64,000 nucleotides of DNA from Peribacillus sp044761665 (GCF_044761665.1 NZ_JBIWCW010000014.1:13329-77328); one strand, 5' to 3'. Numbered from the stretch's first letter, positions 44,176-53,945 are shown. A program made the numbers and translations. Notes: a model not told the origin generated them from the sequence alone.

Positions 44176-45906
44176 TTAGGAAAACGAAAGAACCTTTGCC
44201 TCGTGAGCATCCACGATATTTTGAACTTCCGTGCCGTCAATGGTTTCTTTTTTCAGCAGGGCCTCTACAAGTTCCTCATATTGTGGTCGGTTTAAATCGA
44301 TTAATTTTTCTGTTTCCTGGATTGCCTGGGTGAAAAGGGCTTGCATTTTTTGTTCTTTCTCCCCTTTATTGAAAGTTAAGGTGAAGCCGTCTTGCATCAT
44401 GCCCGTATCTACCATCTGTTCAAGTAGATGCTTGGCCTGTTGAACATCGCCACCTACGCCAATGCTGTGCTCACCTAAGTACATTCTTTCAGCAACACCG
44501 CCAGCGACTATCATTTTAACTTGATCCAACAATTCACTAGCCGTAGCCAGATGGAGTTCTTTCGGTATCGGAGCCACATATCCGAGGGCTTCCCCGCGGG
44601 GAATGATGGTCGCTTTCCGGACAGAACCCGGTTTAGTAAGAGCAGCAATCAGAGCATGTCCACTTTCATGGATAGCCACTCGACGTTTTGTATCCAGGTC
44701 GTTCAACGTACGTGAAGTGGCTCCAAGAACGGTCCGGTCAATGGCGTAATCAAGGTCTTCTTTACGAATCATTTCCTGTTCGTTTCGTAGGGCATGACGG
44801 GAAGCTGTCTCAAACAGTGATCGTATGTCCGCCCCGGAAAATCCCGATGTACTTTCAGCTATTTCATCCAAGGAAGCAAGGACATCAGCCGCGAGTTTCT
44901 TTCCTTTTGTATGGATTTCAATAATCTCTTTTCTTCCCTTTGTATCAGGGAGCGGCACTTGGAAGGAGAAATCAATCCTGCCTGGACGAAGAAATGCCTC
45001 ATCAAGCATGTCTTTCCTGTTTGTGGCAGCCACGAATAAAATTCCTTCGTTTGAATGGCCCCCATCTAATTGGACTAGAAGTTCCGTCAACGTTTTTTCG
45101 GCTTCTTCTCCGCCTTGGGCCTTCCGTTTACCCGCCAAAGCATCCACTTCGTCGATGAAAATGACAGCAGGTGCCTGTTTTCGGGCATTTTGGAAAAGGC
45201 TGCGTACACGGGCTGCACCGACTCCGACGAACATTTCATTGAAGGCCGACCCGCTTGTCGAAAAGAAGTTAGCTCCCAATTCTTTTGCAATGGCCTGTGC
45301 TAACAATGTTTTCCCGGTCCCTGGAGGGCCGTAAAGCAATATGCCTTGAGGAGGTTGAATCCCAATTTTGGCTGAACGCTCCGGTTCTTTAAGAGTTGTG
45401 AGGGTTTGCAGGATTTCTTGTTTGATTTCGGGCTGCAAACCACCTATATCGGATAAGGTTATTTCAGGAAGGGCTCTAGGAGCAGAAATGCTTTGTTTTT
45501 TACTTCCTATACGTAAACCGTTTTTCGTTTTCTTCTGTATAATAATTGCGGTTGTGACTAGTGCCGCCAGCAATCCGCCTAAAATCCATAATGCAGTCTT
45601 ATTTGTAGATGAAAATGAATAGCGAACATTATAAGTTTCGACTAGCTTATTGAGCATTTGGCTGTTGGGAGGGACGTTGGATACATACTTTCCTTCTGGA
45701 GTGATGATATGAAGCGTTCCATTTCTCTTTTCTTCAATCGAGACAAGGGCACCTTTTTGGGCCTGTATCGTTTTTTCAATGGAAGAGAAGGGAATGACCA
45801 TGTCTTTTGACTGAGTTACCACATACCAAGATATAACACCAATTATCACAATGAAAGCCGTTAAGAACGGCAGCAACTTCGAAACCAATTTAGAGTTCGA
45901 TCTCAA
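44176..45906 (-). CDS. FtsH-like AAA+ zinc metalloprotease (short paralogue)
   Basis: 576 residues, shorter than housekeeping FtsH (about 640). Two membrane helices (about 10-30 and 105-123) enclose a small outer domain. The AAA module has Walker A GPPGTGKT, the pore loop MFVGVGAARVR, Walker B FIDEVDAL and the arginine-finger region AATNRKDMLDEAFLRPGRID. The protease site is HESGH (about residue 412) with GGDVQQA giving the third ligand. Such proteases degrade membrane and regulatory proteins. TTG start 7 nt after GGAGA. A second, specialised FtsH is likely, as ftsH normally sits beside hprT/tilS. Confidence 0.88.
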   Translation of the reverse strand: MRSNSKLVSKLLPFLTAFIVIIGVISWYVVTQSKDMVIPFSSIEKTIQAQKGALVSIEEKRNGTLHIITPEGKYVSNVPPNSQMLNKLVETYNVRYSFSSTNKTALWILGGLLAALVTTAIIIQKKTKNGLRIGSKKQSISAPRALPEITLSDIGGLQPEIKQEILQTLTTLKEPERSAKIGIQPPQGILLYGPPGTGKTLLAQAIAKELGANFFSTSGSAFNEMFVGVGAARVRSLFQNARKQAPAVIFIDEVDALAGKRKAQGGEEAEKTLTELLVQLDGGHSNEGILFVAATNRKDMLDEAFLRPGRIDFSFQVPLPDTKGRKEIIEIHTKGKKLAADVLASLDEIAESTSGFSGADIRSLFETASRHALRNEQEMIRKEDLDYAIDRTVLGATSRTLNDLDTKRRVAIHESGHALIAALTKPGSVRKATIIPRGEALGYVAPIPKELHLATASELLDQVKMIVAGGVAERMYLGEHSIGVGGDVQQAKHLLEQMVDTGMMQDGFTLTFNKGEKEQKMQALFTQAIQETEKLIDLNRPQYEELVEALLKKETIDGTEVQNIVDAHEAKVLSFS

Positions 45907-46160
45907 TATTTCATCTCCTTTAAGAATATATATTCAGTATAAAATTTTTAAACGCGTAATCCATAGGTATAATTCCCTAAAAATAAAGGTAATTAATGGA
46001 ATGAATTAGTTTGGATGATAGTTGCTGGGTTTTTATAAGGAAAGAGTCGGGTAGTAGACAATCAACTGTTAACCTGCAGGATAGACTTTTTAAAAATGAA
46101 ATGCTAAAGTGAAGTGGTCTAAGTGATGAAAAAATAAAAAGGTAGATGAGTTGAACTTTT

Positions 46161-46739
46161 ATGACTAAATTTATGAGAGACTATACGATTACGATGAAGG
46201 ATATTGTTCGAGAAGGAGATCCAATTCTACGTCAGGTAACCGATGAAGTTAACCTGCCCATATCAGATGAAGATCGAGAAACCTTAGAATGCATGATGCA
46301 ATATTTAAAGAACAGCCAGGACCCTAAACTTCAAAAGAAATACAATCTGCGTGAAGGCGTAGGCTTGTCAGCCAATCAAATTGGTCTGAATAAACGAATG
46401 TTCGTTATGTATTTTCCTGATGAAACAGGAAGGGTATACGAATATGCTTTAGTGAACCCGAAGATTGTCAGCCATTCGGCAAGCATGATTTATTTACCTC
46501 AAAGTGAAGGCTGTCTTTCTGTCGACCGTGACATTAAGGGATATGTGCCACGTTATGAACGGGTGAAAATTAAAGCGTTGGATAGCAATGGAGAGAAAGT
46601 GGAAATGCGGTTGAAAGGTTTTGCTGCCATAGTCTTTCAACATGAACTCGACCATTTGAATGGAATGATGTTTTATGATCGAATCAATTCCGAGAATCCT
46701 TTCAAACTTCCTGAAAACGTGGAAGTGAAAAGTTTATAA
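46161..46739 (+). CDS. def: Peptide deformylase, YkrB type
   Basis: 192 residues. All three motifs are present: GVGLSANQIG (usual GVGLAAPQIG), EGCLSVD with the metal Cys, and QHELDHLNG with the metal His pair and catalytic Glu. It removes formyl groups from nascent N-termini. Length and the insertion NSQDPKLQKKYNLR match the second deformylase, YkrB/DefB, of Bacillus. ATG at 46161 is used; an in-frame ATG at 46173 and another at 46194 are possible because the upstream ribosome site is weak. Confidence 0.93.
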   Translation: MTKFMRDYTITMKDIVREGDPILRQVTDEVNLPISDEDRETLECMMQYLKNSQDPKLQKKYNLREGVGLSANQIGLNKRMFVMYFPDETGRVYEYALVNPKIVSHSASMIYLPQSEGCLSVDRDIKGYVPRYERVKIKALDSNGEKVEMRLKGFAAIVFQHELDHLNGMMFYDRINSENPFKLPENVEVKSL

Positions 46740-46742
46740 TGA

Positions 46743-46775
46743 AAAGAGGGCAAAGCCATATGCTTTACCCTCTTT
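46743..46775. terminator. Bidirectional terminator between def and the SGNH gene
   Basis: AAAGAGGGCAAAGC and GCTTTACCCTCTTT form a 14-bp stem with one mismatch around CATAT. Confidence 0.75.
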
Positions 46776-46780
46776 CTCGT

Positions 46781-47482
46781 TTAAGTTTGTGATAGTGTCT
46801 TGTTTGTTAAATGCTTTTGCAAATCACTGAATATGGCCCTACTCATATGCTGATATCCCTCAGACGTAAGATGAATGCCATCGTCACTAATCAAATGGTT
46901 CAAATCTCCGGCAGATTTTATATAGGAACGTACATCAATTAAGGGAACCTTCAATTCTTCGGCAAGTTTTTTTAACTGACGGTTATACATGCCATGCCAA
47001 TGTTCAATCCCACCGACTTGAGAGACAAAATGTCCGATGGACGGTCCGAAACGATCAGCAATGGACCGATAATATCTGGAAGGGTCAAGTGGTGGAAGAG
47101 TTAAAAGAAAGGGTGTGACATGCTTGTCTTGTACTTGTTTGACAAGTTGAGTGATATTCTCAAGGTACCGTTCAATCGGAACAATAGGTTCATGGTTTCC
47201 TTCGGGATTCTTCGCGACTTCCTCCCAATGGAAGTTACAATCATTACCACCCACCTCGATTAAAACGATATCCGGATTTTCTGACATGACGTCTTTCTGA
47301 AACCGACTGACTAGCAAGTCTGAATTGTCATTAAAGACCCCTTTATTCAGAACTTCAACGAATGGCAGTGACTCTGTCAACTTCGCTAATGAACTAGGGT
47401 AATTTTCTTTTATAATACGAAGCCGGCCTTTAACATAAGAGATACCTCTAGTTAGACTATCTCCAAAACAGACGATCCTCAA
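46781..47482 (-). CDS. SGNH/GDSL family hydrolase
   Basis: 233 residues from the TTG at 47482, which is 6 nt after GAGGTG; a GTG three codons upstream overlaps that site. Blocks: FGDSLTRG (nucleophile Ser), VGGND (oxyanion Gly and Asn) and DGIHLTSEG (catalytic Asp and His). SGNH hydrolases cleave esters of lipids, sugars or cell-wall polymers. No signal peptide is visible, so it should act in the cytoplasm. Single gene convergent with def. Confidence 0.85.
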   Translation of the reverse strand: MRIVCFGDSLTRGISYVKGRLRIIKENYPSSLAKLTESLPFVEVLNKGVFNDNSDLLVSRFQKDVMSENPDIVLIEVGGNDCNFHWEEVAKNPEGNHEPIVPIERYLENITQLVKQVQDKHVTPFLLTLPPLDPSRYYRSIADRFGPSIGHFVSQVGGIEHWHGMYNRQLKKLAEELKVPLIDVRSYIKSAGDLNHLISDDGIHLTSEGYQHMSRAIFSDLQKHLTNKTLSQT

Positions 47483-47616
47483 AATTTTCACCTCGATAGG
47501 TTAATGTGTTACTTTTCATTTTAGTGGCATAATTGTTTTTGGGCAAACTAAATTTTTCTTTCCATAAGAAAGGCATTTTATTAAAAGGATACCCGATTTT
47601 CCTTAATGAAAACTTT

Positions 47617-47643
47617 AAAAAGCGCTGGAATTCCAGCGCTTTT
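47617..47643. terminator. Perfect palindromic terminator after the MFS efflux gene
   Basis: AAAAGCGCTGGAA directly joins TTCCAGCGCTTTT. It lies 3 nt past the MFS gene stop on the minus strand; T runs on both sides. Confidence 0.8.
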
Positions 47644-47646
47644 CTT

Positions 47647-49164
47647 TTAGTGTGAGGATTTTTCCTGTGTTGCTGTTTCAACTCTCGCTTTCCCCATAAA
47701 GAAAACAACGATAGCTGCCAGGGCGATGGGAATCAGAGCCAAAGTGAAGATCAAGGCAATGGAATCAGACATCGCATACACGATTTTATCCAGGATCATA
47801 TCTGGAATTTGGGCACGCGCATCTGATTGAAATAGCTGACGCGGATCTTCAGTAAGGACAGAGGTATCCGGTCCACCTTGCATTCCTTTGAAGGCATCTG
47901 CCATCTTACTAGTGAACGCATTATTCTGTATTGCTCCATAAATCGTGACACCCAGCGTCATCCCGAAAGAGCGGAGGAATGAATTGGTCGAATTCGCTGA
48001 TCCCCGATACCTTGGCTCCAAATTGTGAATGGACGCGATTGGAAGAAGGGAGAAAGAAAAGCCCATACCGAACCCTGTCAGGATCATATACAAAGTAAGG
48101 AGCGTCCTACTGGTTTCAGGAGTTAACGTTCCCAATAATAGCATTCCTGCAAAATAACAAACGACGGAAATCGCCATTAAATTTCGGAAACTGGTTTTGG
48201 AATTGAATATTCCGCCGATTGCACTCCCCACAACAGATCCCAACATCATCGGAGTGAGGATGAGACCGGCATTTGTAGCTGAACCGCCATATACCGCCTG
48301 CACGAAGATCGGGATATATACGGTCAAAATAATAAAGGTTCCGCCATATAGTATCGCCAATATCTGAGAGGTTGCAAATAACCGCCTTTTAAATAGCCAC
48401 AACGAGATGATCGGGTCTTTGGCTCTCCTTTCGAAAAAGAAAAAAGAAACGAAAAACACGATAAAGCTTGCAAACAAAGCAAGGATAGGAGAAGAAGACC
48501 AACCATACTCTCCACCCAACTCAAGCGCGAACATTAAACTGACGACAGCGATGACGAGTGTGGCTGCCCCGGCATAATCAATTTTTTGTTTCTGTGTGTT
48601 AGCTTTTTCTTTGTAATAACGAAGGATGAGGAATAAGGAAATGAAGCCAATTGGAACATTAACATAGAAGATCCAATGCCAGCTAGCATACTCCGTAATA
48701 TAAGCCCCCAATAGAGGACCTAATACGCTTGAAGCCCCAAATACAGCCCCGAATAGACCAGTCAATTTCCCGCGTTTTTCAGGTGGGAAGATGTCAAAGA
48801 CAATCGTAAAGGCAATTGGCATCAAGGCACCGCCACCAATCCCTTGAATGGCCCGGAAAATGCTTAACTGAATGATGCTTTGTGCCATGCCGCATAGTGC
48901 AGACCCAATTAAAAAGACGACAAGCCCAAAAATGAAAAATCGCTTCCGGCCATACATATCGGAAAGCTTACCGAAAATCGGCATACTTGCCATCGTGGCG
49001 ACCATGTAGGCCGATGTAACCCAGACGAACTTGTCAAATCCACCTAAGTCGGAAACGATCGTTCCCATGGCGGTTGCAACAATCGTATTATCCATTGCTG
49101 ACATCAGGATTCCCAATAATAGCCCGGCAACAATGAATTTCTGGTTCCTTTGTTGTTTTTCCAA
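47647..49164 (-). CDS. MFS multidrug efflux transporter, DHA2 type (YusP/MdtP-like)
   Basis: 505 residues, about 14 membrane helices. SAMDNTIVATAM in helix 1, GKLSDMYGRKR (motif A) and GAVFGASSVLGPLLGAYITEYASWHW (motif C region) mark a drug:H+ antiporter. TTG start 9 nt after GGAGG. It is divergent from a MarR gene, with a perfect palindrome between the two, so that MarR protein probably represses it. In B. subtilis MdtR-MdtP (YusO-YusP) is a like pair, but as one operon. Confidence 0.88.
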   Translation of the reverse strand: MEKQQRNQKFIVAGLLLGILMSAMDNTIVATAMGTIVSDLGGFDKFVWVTSAYMVATMASMPIFGKLSDMYGRKRFFIFGLVVFLIGSALCGMAQSIIQLSIFRAIQGIGGGALMPIAFTIVFDIFPPEKRGKLTGLFGAVFGASSVLGPLLGAYITEYASWHWIFYVNVPIGFISLFLILRYYKEKANTQKQKIDYAGAATLVIAVVSLMFALELGGEYGWSSSPILALFASFIVFFVSFFFFERRAKDPIISLWLFKRRLFATSQILAILYGGTFIILTVYIPIFVQAVYGGSATNAGLILTPMMLGSVVGSAIGGIFNSKTSFRNLMAISVVCYFAGMLLLGTLTPETSRTLLTLYMILTGFGMGFSFSLLPIASIHNLEPRYRGSANSTNSFLRSFGMTLGVTIYGAIQNNAFTSKMADAFKGMQGGPDTSVLTEDPRQLFQSDARAQIPDMILDKIVYAMSDSIALIFTLALIPIALAAIVVFFMGKARVETATQEKSSH

Positions 49165-49248
49165 AGTATTTTTCCTCCTTTTCTATGAAACAATTCATTT
49201 AATCTTTTGCATGAATGAACGATAATCATTAAGATAAAAATAAGCTAT

Positions 49249-49269
49249 TTATCTTGATTATCAAGATAA
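49249..49269. promoter_or_regulatory. MarR-type palindromic operator
   Basis: TTATCTTGA (49249-49257), centre TTA, TCAAGATAA (49261-49269): perfect 9-bp arms, 28 nt before the marR start and 85 nt before the MFS start. Size and symmetry suit a MarR dimer that controls both genes. Confidence 0.75.
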
Positions 49270-49296
49270 ATTCAAGTGTAAGAGGGGAGACATTTT

Positions 49297-49767
49297 ATGT
49301 CAAGTCATCATGGGTTGAATGCAGACCTTTTAGAGAGTTTAACGCAAAGCCTCAAAAGATACGGAATGAGGTCTGTTTTATTCCAACAAAATATGGCCCA
49401 AAAAATAGGGGTTGCTCACACAGATCTAAAGACTGCTGAAATACTGAATGAAACCGGCCCGATTACAGCTGGTGAGCTAGCGAAAATGACAGGGTTGAGC
49501 ACAGGTTCGGTTACGGCGCTAATCGACCGCCTTGAAAAGTCAGGCTATGTAAAAAGGGAAAGAGATCATATAGATGGAAGACGCGTGAAGATTGTCCCGA
49601 TTATGGAACGGCAAGAACAAATCAAAGCGCATTATCGTGCACTTTCTGTCGCTACAAAAGATCTATGCATTTCCTATAATGAAAGTGAGCTTACCGTTAT
49701 CCTTCAATTTGTTGAAGATCTTAACAGAATCATGGAAAAAGAAAATGAGGTATTAATGAATGAATAA
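49297..49767 (+). CDS. MarR family transcriptional regulator of the adjacent MFS gene
   Basis: 156 residues. The winged helix shows ITAGELAKMTGLSTGSVTALIDRLEKSGYVKRERDHIDGRRV, a textbook MarR recognition helix and wing. Amphipathic helices at both ends form the dimer. ATG after GAGGGGAGAC. It faces the MFS efflux gene and the shared palindrome at 49249-49269, which makes it the probable local repressor. Ligand unknown. Confidence 0.88.
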   Translation: MSSHHGLNADLLESLTQSLKRYGMRSVLFQQNMAQKIGVAHTDLKTAEILNETGPITAGELAKMTGLSTGSVTALIDRLEKSGYVKRERDHIDGRRVKIVPIMERQEQIKAHYRALSVATKDLCISYNESELTVILQFVEDLNRIMEKENEVLMNE

Positions 49768-49879
49768 ATGAAGAGGGTCCTTAAAATAAGTAAGGTATTG
49801 TTGCCATAAGCCGTGAAACCGGGGGTTTAACAGAGGTTTTCCTTGAGGAACTTAAATGTATTTTTGAAGAAAATATATA

Positions 49880-49908
49880 TTGATAATGATTATCATTATT
49901 GCTAATAT
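49880..49908 (+). promoter_or_regulatory. Fur-controlled promoter of the efe operon
   Basis: TTGATA (49880-49885), 17-nt spacer, TAATAT (49903-49908). The Fur box TGATAATGATTATCATTATT at 49881-49900 fills the -35 and spacer, identical to the dhb Fur box. Confidence 0.85.
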
Positions 49909-49950
49909 GAATCTAGAAATCATTATATATTTTCAGGGGAGAGTTAGAAT

Positions 49951-50793
49951 ATGAAAACGAAAGCAACCTTAGCAGTTTTATTATCTACCAGCCTGTTATT
50001 TGGGTGTTCGGAGAAGAATGAAGAGACTAAGCCTGCAGAGGTGGATGCTAAGGAGACAAGTGCGAATGCACTGGATGGTGTATCTAACGACTATCGGGAA
50101 TTTGCGATTGGTGAGATAGAGGAATTTGTAAAAGAAACGGAAGAATTCACGACGGCAGTAACGTCAGGCGATATTGAAAAAGCGAAGCAGTTATATGCAC
50201 CGGCTCGCATGCATTATGAGCGTGCTGAACCCATTGCTGAAATTTTTGGTGATCTCGACCCTAAAATAGATGCACGAAAAGGTGATGTCAAGGATGAAGA
50301 GTGGGGAGGATATCACCGAATTGAAATGGGTTTATGGAAAGAGAACACAACAAAGGGTTATGAAGAGTATGCAGAGCAATTAATGAAAGATGTCAATCTG
50401 TTGCGTGCTAAAGTAGAAACCGTAGAGGTGACTCCGGATGTGTTGATTACTGGGGCAGTCGACTTACTTAATGAAGTGTCTACATCCAAGGTGACTGGAG
50501 AGGAAGATCGCTATTCGCATACAGATTTGTACGATTTCGTGGCAAATGTCGAAGGTGCTGAAAAAATATACGAACTTTTGACTCCGGCCCTCAAGGAAAA
50601 AGATGAGAAGCTTACGGCAGAAATCAATCAGCGTTTCGCAGATGTATATGCCTTGCTTGAGAAACATGAAGCAGGCGAAGGATACATTTCTTATACCGAT
50701 TTAAAAAAATCCGAGGTGAAATCATTAAGCCAAGCCATTGACGCATTAGCTGAACCACTCTCTCAAATAGGGATAGTAATGGAGGAATCTTAA
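49951..50793 (+). CDS. efeO: Iron-uptake lipoprotein EfeO/EfeM (YwbM)
   Basis: 280 residues. The signal peptide ends in the lipobox LLFGC (Cys19), so it is a lipoprotein. The rest is the imelysin/M75 helical domain, with AKQLYAPARMHYERAEPIAE and the GxHRIE-type motif in WGGYHRIEMGLW. It lacks the cupredoxin domain of E. coli EfeO, as in the EfeM form of B. subtilis YwbM. It binds iron outside the cell for the EfeU permease. First gene of the Fur-controlled operon. Confidence 0.92.
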   Translation: MKTKATLAVLLSTSLLFGCSEKNEETKPAEVDAKETSANALDGVSNDYREFAIGEIEEFVKETEEFTTAVTSGDIEKAKQLYAPARMHYERAEPIAEIFGDLDPKIDARKGDVKDEEWGGYHRIEMGLWKENTTKGYEEYAEQLMKDVNLLRAKVETVEVTPDVLITGAVDLLNEVSTSKVTGEEDRYSHTDLYDFVANVEGAEKIYELLTPALKEKDEKLTAEINQRFADVYALLEKHEAGEGYISYTDLKKSEVKSLSQAIDALAEPLSQIGIVMEES

Positions 50794-52077
50794 TTGAAGG
50801 AGAAACCATCGACTGACGAAAGTTCACTTTTTTCTAAAAAAGTAAGCCGTCGTGATATGTTGAAAACAGCCGGTATCGGAGGGGTTGGAGTCGTAATCGG
50901 TGCTTCGGGTCTCGGTGGAATGTTATCTCTGTCTGATTCCAAGGCAAAGGGACAAACGAATGACACTGTCCCTTTCTATGGGCCTCATCAAGCGGGAATC
51001 ACTACAGAAGCTCAGGATAATCTCTATTTTGCTTCGTTAGAAGTGACAACTGAAAAAAGGTCAGACTTAATTCAATTATTTAAAGATTGGACAGAAGCGG
51101 CAGCCCAGATGACTTCTGGCAAATCGGTAGGCGAAACTTCCTCCAACAGGAGCATGCCACCAAAAGATACAGGGGAGGTAGAAGAATTATCCCCCTCTAA
51201 CTTGACGATTACCTTTGGAGTAGGTCCTAGTCTATTTACGAAGAATGGCAAAGACCGCTTTGGCTTGAAGTCTAAACAACCTGCCGAATTGAAAGACCTT
51301 CCTTCATTTTCTTTAGATGCCTTAGAAGAATCATGGAGTGGAGGGGACATTTGCATTCAAGCCTGCGCAGACGATCTTCAGGTTGCGTTTCATGCCGTTC
51401 GGAATCTGGTGAGGATCGGTAGAGGGAAGACGATTATCCATTGGGCTCAAACAGGTTTTCAACGTACGAAGAAGGCTGATTCTCAAAAAACGACTCCTCG
51501 TAATTTGTTCGGTTTTAAAGATGGAACCGTGAATCCAGACCCGAAGAAAAGCAGTGACATGAACCATGTCTGGGTAAAGCCGGGGGATGGCCCTTCTTGG
51601 CTTGCAGGCGGCAGCTATATGGTCGTCCGCCGAATTCAAATGTACATTGAAGTGTGGGATCGGACCACGTTGAAAGAGCAGGAAAATACATTTGGCCGTC
51701 ATCGTGACAGCGGTGCCCCATTAGGGATGAAGAATGAATTTGATACGGTTGATGAACATGCTAAGGATGAAAACGGAAATCGGATCATTCCTGAAAACTC
51801 CCATATGATCCTATCCCGTGGTGATGGAACAGCTAAGATTCTGCGACGTCCTTATTCATATGCTGATGGCATGGATCCTAAGACTGGAAGCTTCAATGCG
51901 GGGCTTCTGTTTATTTGCTTCCAAAGAAGCCCCAGTAAACAATTTATCCCGATACAAGAACGTCTTTCAAAGAATGATAAGTTAAATGAATATATCATCC
52001 ACCGGGGGAGCGCTATATTTGCTTGCTTGCCGGGTGTAAAAAAAGGTGGCTATATCGGGGAGTCCCTTTTCGGATGA
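50794..52077 (+). CDS. efeB: Dyp-type heme peroxidase EfeB (YwbN)
   Basis: 427 residues. The N-terminus has a twin-arginine signal (SRRDMLKTAG followed by a glycine-rich hydrophobic stretch), so it is exported folded with heme. GFKDGT is the Dyp GxxDG motif with the distal Asp, and later His and Arg residues complete the site. The TTG at 50794 directly follows the efeO stop, with GGAGG 8 nt upstream. In B. subtilis EfeB oxidises Fe2+ to Fe3+ for EfeU. A U-tailed hairpin follows it inside the operon. Confidence 0.92.
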   Translation: MKEKPSTDESSLFSKKVSRRDMLKTAGIGGVGVVIGASGLGGMLSLSDSKAKGQTNDTVPFYGPHQAGITTEAQDNLYFASLEVTTEKRSDLIQLFKDWTEAAAQMTSGKSVGETSSNRSMPPKDTGEVEELSPSNLTITFGVGPSLFTKNGKDRFGLKSKQPAELKDLPSFSLDALEESWSGGDICIQACADDLQVAFHAVRNLVRIGRGKTIIHWAQTGFQRTKKADSQKTTPRNLFGFKDGTVNPDPKKSSDMNHVWVKPGDGPSWLAGGSYMVVRRIQMYIEVWDRTTLKEQENTFGRHRDSGAPLGMKNEFDTVDEHAKDENGNRIIPENSHMILSRGDGTAKILRRPYSYADGMDPKTGSFNAGLLFICFQRSPSKQFIPIQERLSKNDKLNEYIIHRGSAIFACLPGVKKGGYIGESLFG

Positions 52078-52100
52078 ATTTTGTAAAATGAGAGACCATA

Positions 52101-52140
52101 AAATCGCCAGCATGGATGGGAATCCGGGTTGGCGGTTTTT
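52101..52140 (+). terminator. Hairpin between efeB and efeU
   Basis: AATCGCCAGC (52102-52111) pairs with GTTGGCGGTT (52128-52137) with two wobbles, followed by further T. It could cause partial termination so that less efeU than efeOB mRNA is made. Confidence 0.6.
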
Positions 52141-52161
52141 ATCATAAAAGGGGAGTTTGTC

Positions 52162-53904
52162 ATGTCTGTTTTTAAATGGAGAACGGGGTTGTTCGTTTTA
52201 TTAACTAGTTTCATGTTTTTAACATCTGCTATACCTGTTGTTTCAGCCGGTGAAAATCACGATCAGCTTTTCGTATATATTGGAGACAGCTTAATGAAAG
52301 TGAAGTCTGGAGATCTTGAATCGGTTTCTAGTAATCTCTCTCTTTTTGAAAAGGACTGGAATGTGATAAAAACGGACAGTGAGGATGCCAAAAAAGTGGA
52401 CGATTCTTTACTGTCTTTGAAAAACGCCGTGAATAATCAAGAAGAAGCAGGAGAAATAAAAAAGAAGTTATCCGCTTTATCAAGTGCCCTTGTTCAGTAT
52501 GATACGGCAGAAAACCCGGTTGATAAAACCGATTATAAAGATCGTCTAGAAGCGCTACTTCCATTAATCGATGATTTAGAGGCTACGATCAGCGAAGAGG
52601 ACTTTAGCAAAGCTAAAAGTCAATATCAAAACCTCCTCAATCAATGGAATAATGCGGAACTTGTAGTACGGGAGGAAAGTGTTGCTTCATACGGTAAGAT
52701 GGAAACCTATATGGCCTTTGTTCGAATAGCCATCACGCAGGATCCTCCAGATCCAGAAAAGGCTCGAACTAATCTTGATGAATTGAAAGGGCTAATTCAA
52801 GGCTTTTTGGAAGGCAAGGTAGAAAAAGAAGACCAGCAGACTTATACGTTGAGTGATGTAACAGACCTTCTACAAAGTAGTGTTAAGGATATAGAAGGAA
52901 ATGATATCAATTCGGCAATTGACCAGTTGAATGAAGTATTAATGATTTGGCCAAATGTCGAAGGAGAAGTTTCTACGAGGGACAGTAAGCTTTACAGTGA
53001 TATGGAGACTAAGGTGCCAACTGCCATTAGCTTACTGCAATCGAAGAAGATAGAAGCGAAGGAAGCAAAAGAAATCGTTTCGGATTTACATGCACGACTA
53101 CTTCCTTTAATTGATGATACGAGCTATACGACATGGGATGCGGCCTTGATTCTTTTACGTGAAGGGTTGGAAGCTCTCCTTATCGTGGCAACGCTGTTGT
53201 CCTTCCTAAAGAAAATTGGACAGGCAGACAAACAAAAATGGATTTGGTCTGGCGTCGGGGCGGGCTTGGCAGCAAGTGCAATCCTTGCCGTTATTATCAA
53301 TATTGTATTTTCCCAGATTACCGCTGCCTCAAGCCGGGAGTATATTGAAGGAGTCACGGGCATAATCGCAGTGCTAATGATGCTGACCATCGGAATGTGG
53401 CTTCATAGTAAATCGAACATCCATGCATGGAACCGTTATATCGGCAAGCAGATGGATCATGCCATTGCAACAGGCAGTATCTTTTCTTTCGCTTTAATCA
53501 GCTTCCTATCCATATTCCGAGAAGGAGCGGAGACGATTATCTTTTATGCCGGAATGGCTCCATATATGGAACTAAAACAGCTATTGACCGGAATATTGAT
53601 TGCCTGTTTGATATTGTTGGTCATTGGTTTCATCATGCTTCGATACAGCGTTAAGCTGCCGATGACAGTCTTTTTTAAAGTGGCGACGATCTTCATCTAT
53701 GCATTGGCATTCAAGATTCTTGGCGTATCCATCCATGCACTACAAGTTTCTCAAGTGATTAAGACGCACACACTTCACACGTTCCCGTTCATTGAATGGA
53801 TCGGCCTTTATCCGACAGTCGAAACGATCGTGCCTCAAACTGTATTGTTGTTGCTGGTTATCATGGCTGGTATTTGGATTAAAAAAAATAATTCTGCAGT
53901 TGCA
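52162..53904 (+). CDS. efeU: Ferrous/ferric iron permease EfeU (FTR1 family, YwbL)
   Basis: 580-581 residues; the ATG at 52162 has GGGGAG upstream and lies past an unsupported 11-codon extension. A signal peptide (to about residue 28, ending VVSA) is followed by a long external helical domain (30-320). The membrane part has seven helices with the two iron-transport motifs REGLE (333-337) and REGAE (453-457). It imports iron oxidised by EfeB. The gene order O-B-U differs from the U-O-B order in B. subtilis. The stop codon lies in the run of A before the next terminator. Confidence 0.92.
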
Positions 53905-53912
53905 TAAAAAAA

Positions 53913-53945
53913 AGGACTGACATTGATTATGTCAGTCCTGATTTT
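53913..53945. terminator. Bidirectional terminator between efeU and the DUF4395 gene
   Basis: AGGACTGACAT (53913-53923) and ATGTCAGTCCT (53929-53939) are perfect arms with a five-base loop. An A run on the left and T-rich DNA on the right serve both strands. Confidence 0.85.

Noticed and set aside
49218..49232. Fur-like CGATAATCATTAAGA between the MFS and MarR genes
   Set aside because: Only 11 of 14 fixed positions agree, the second arm is broken, and neither gene concerns iron; chance in AT-rich DNA is likely.
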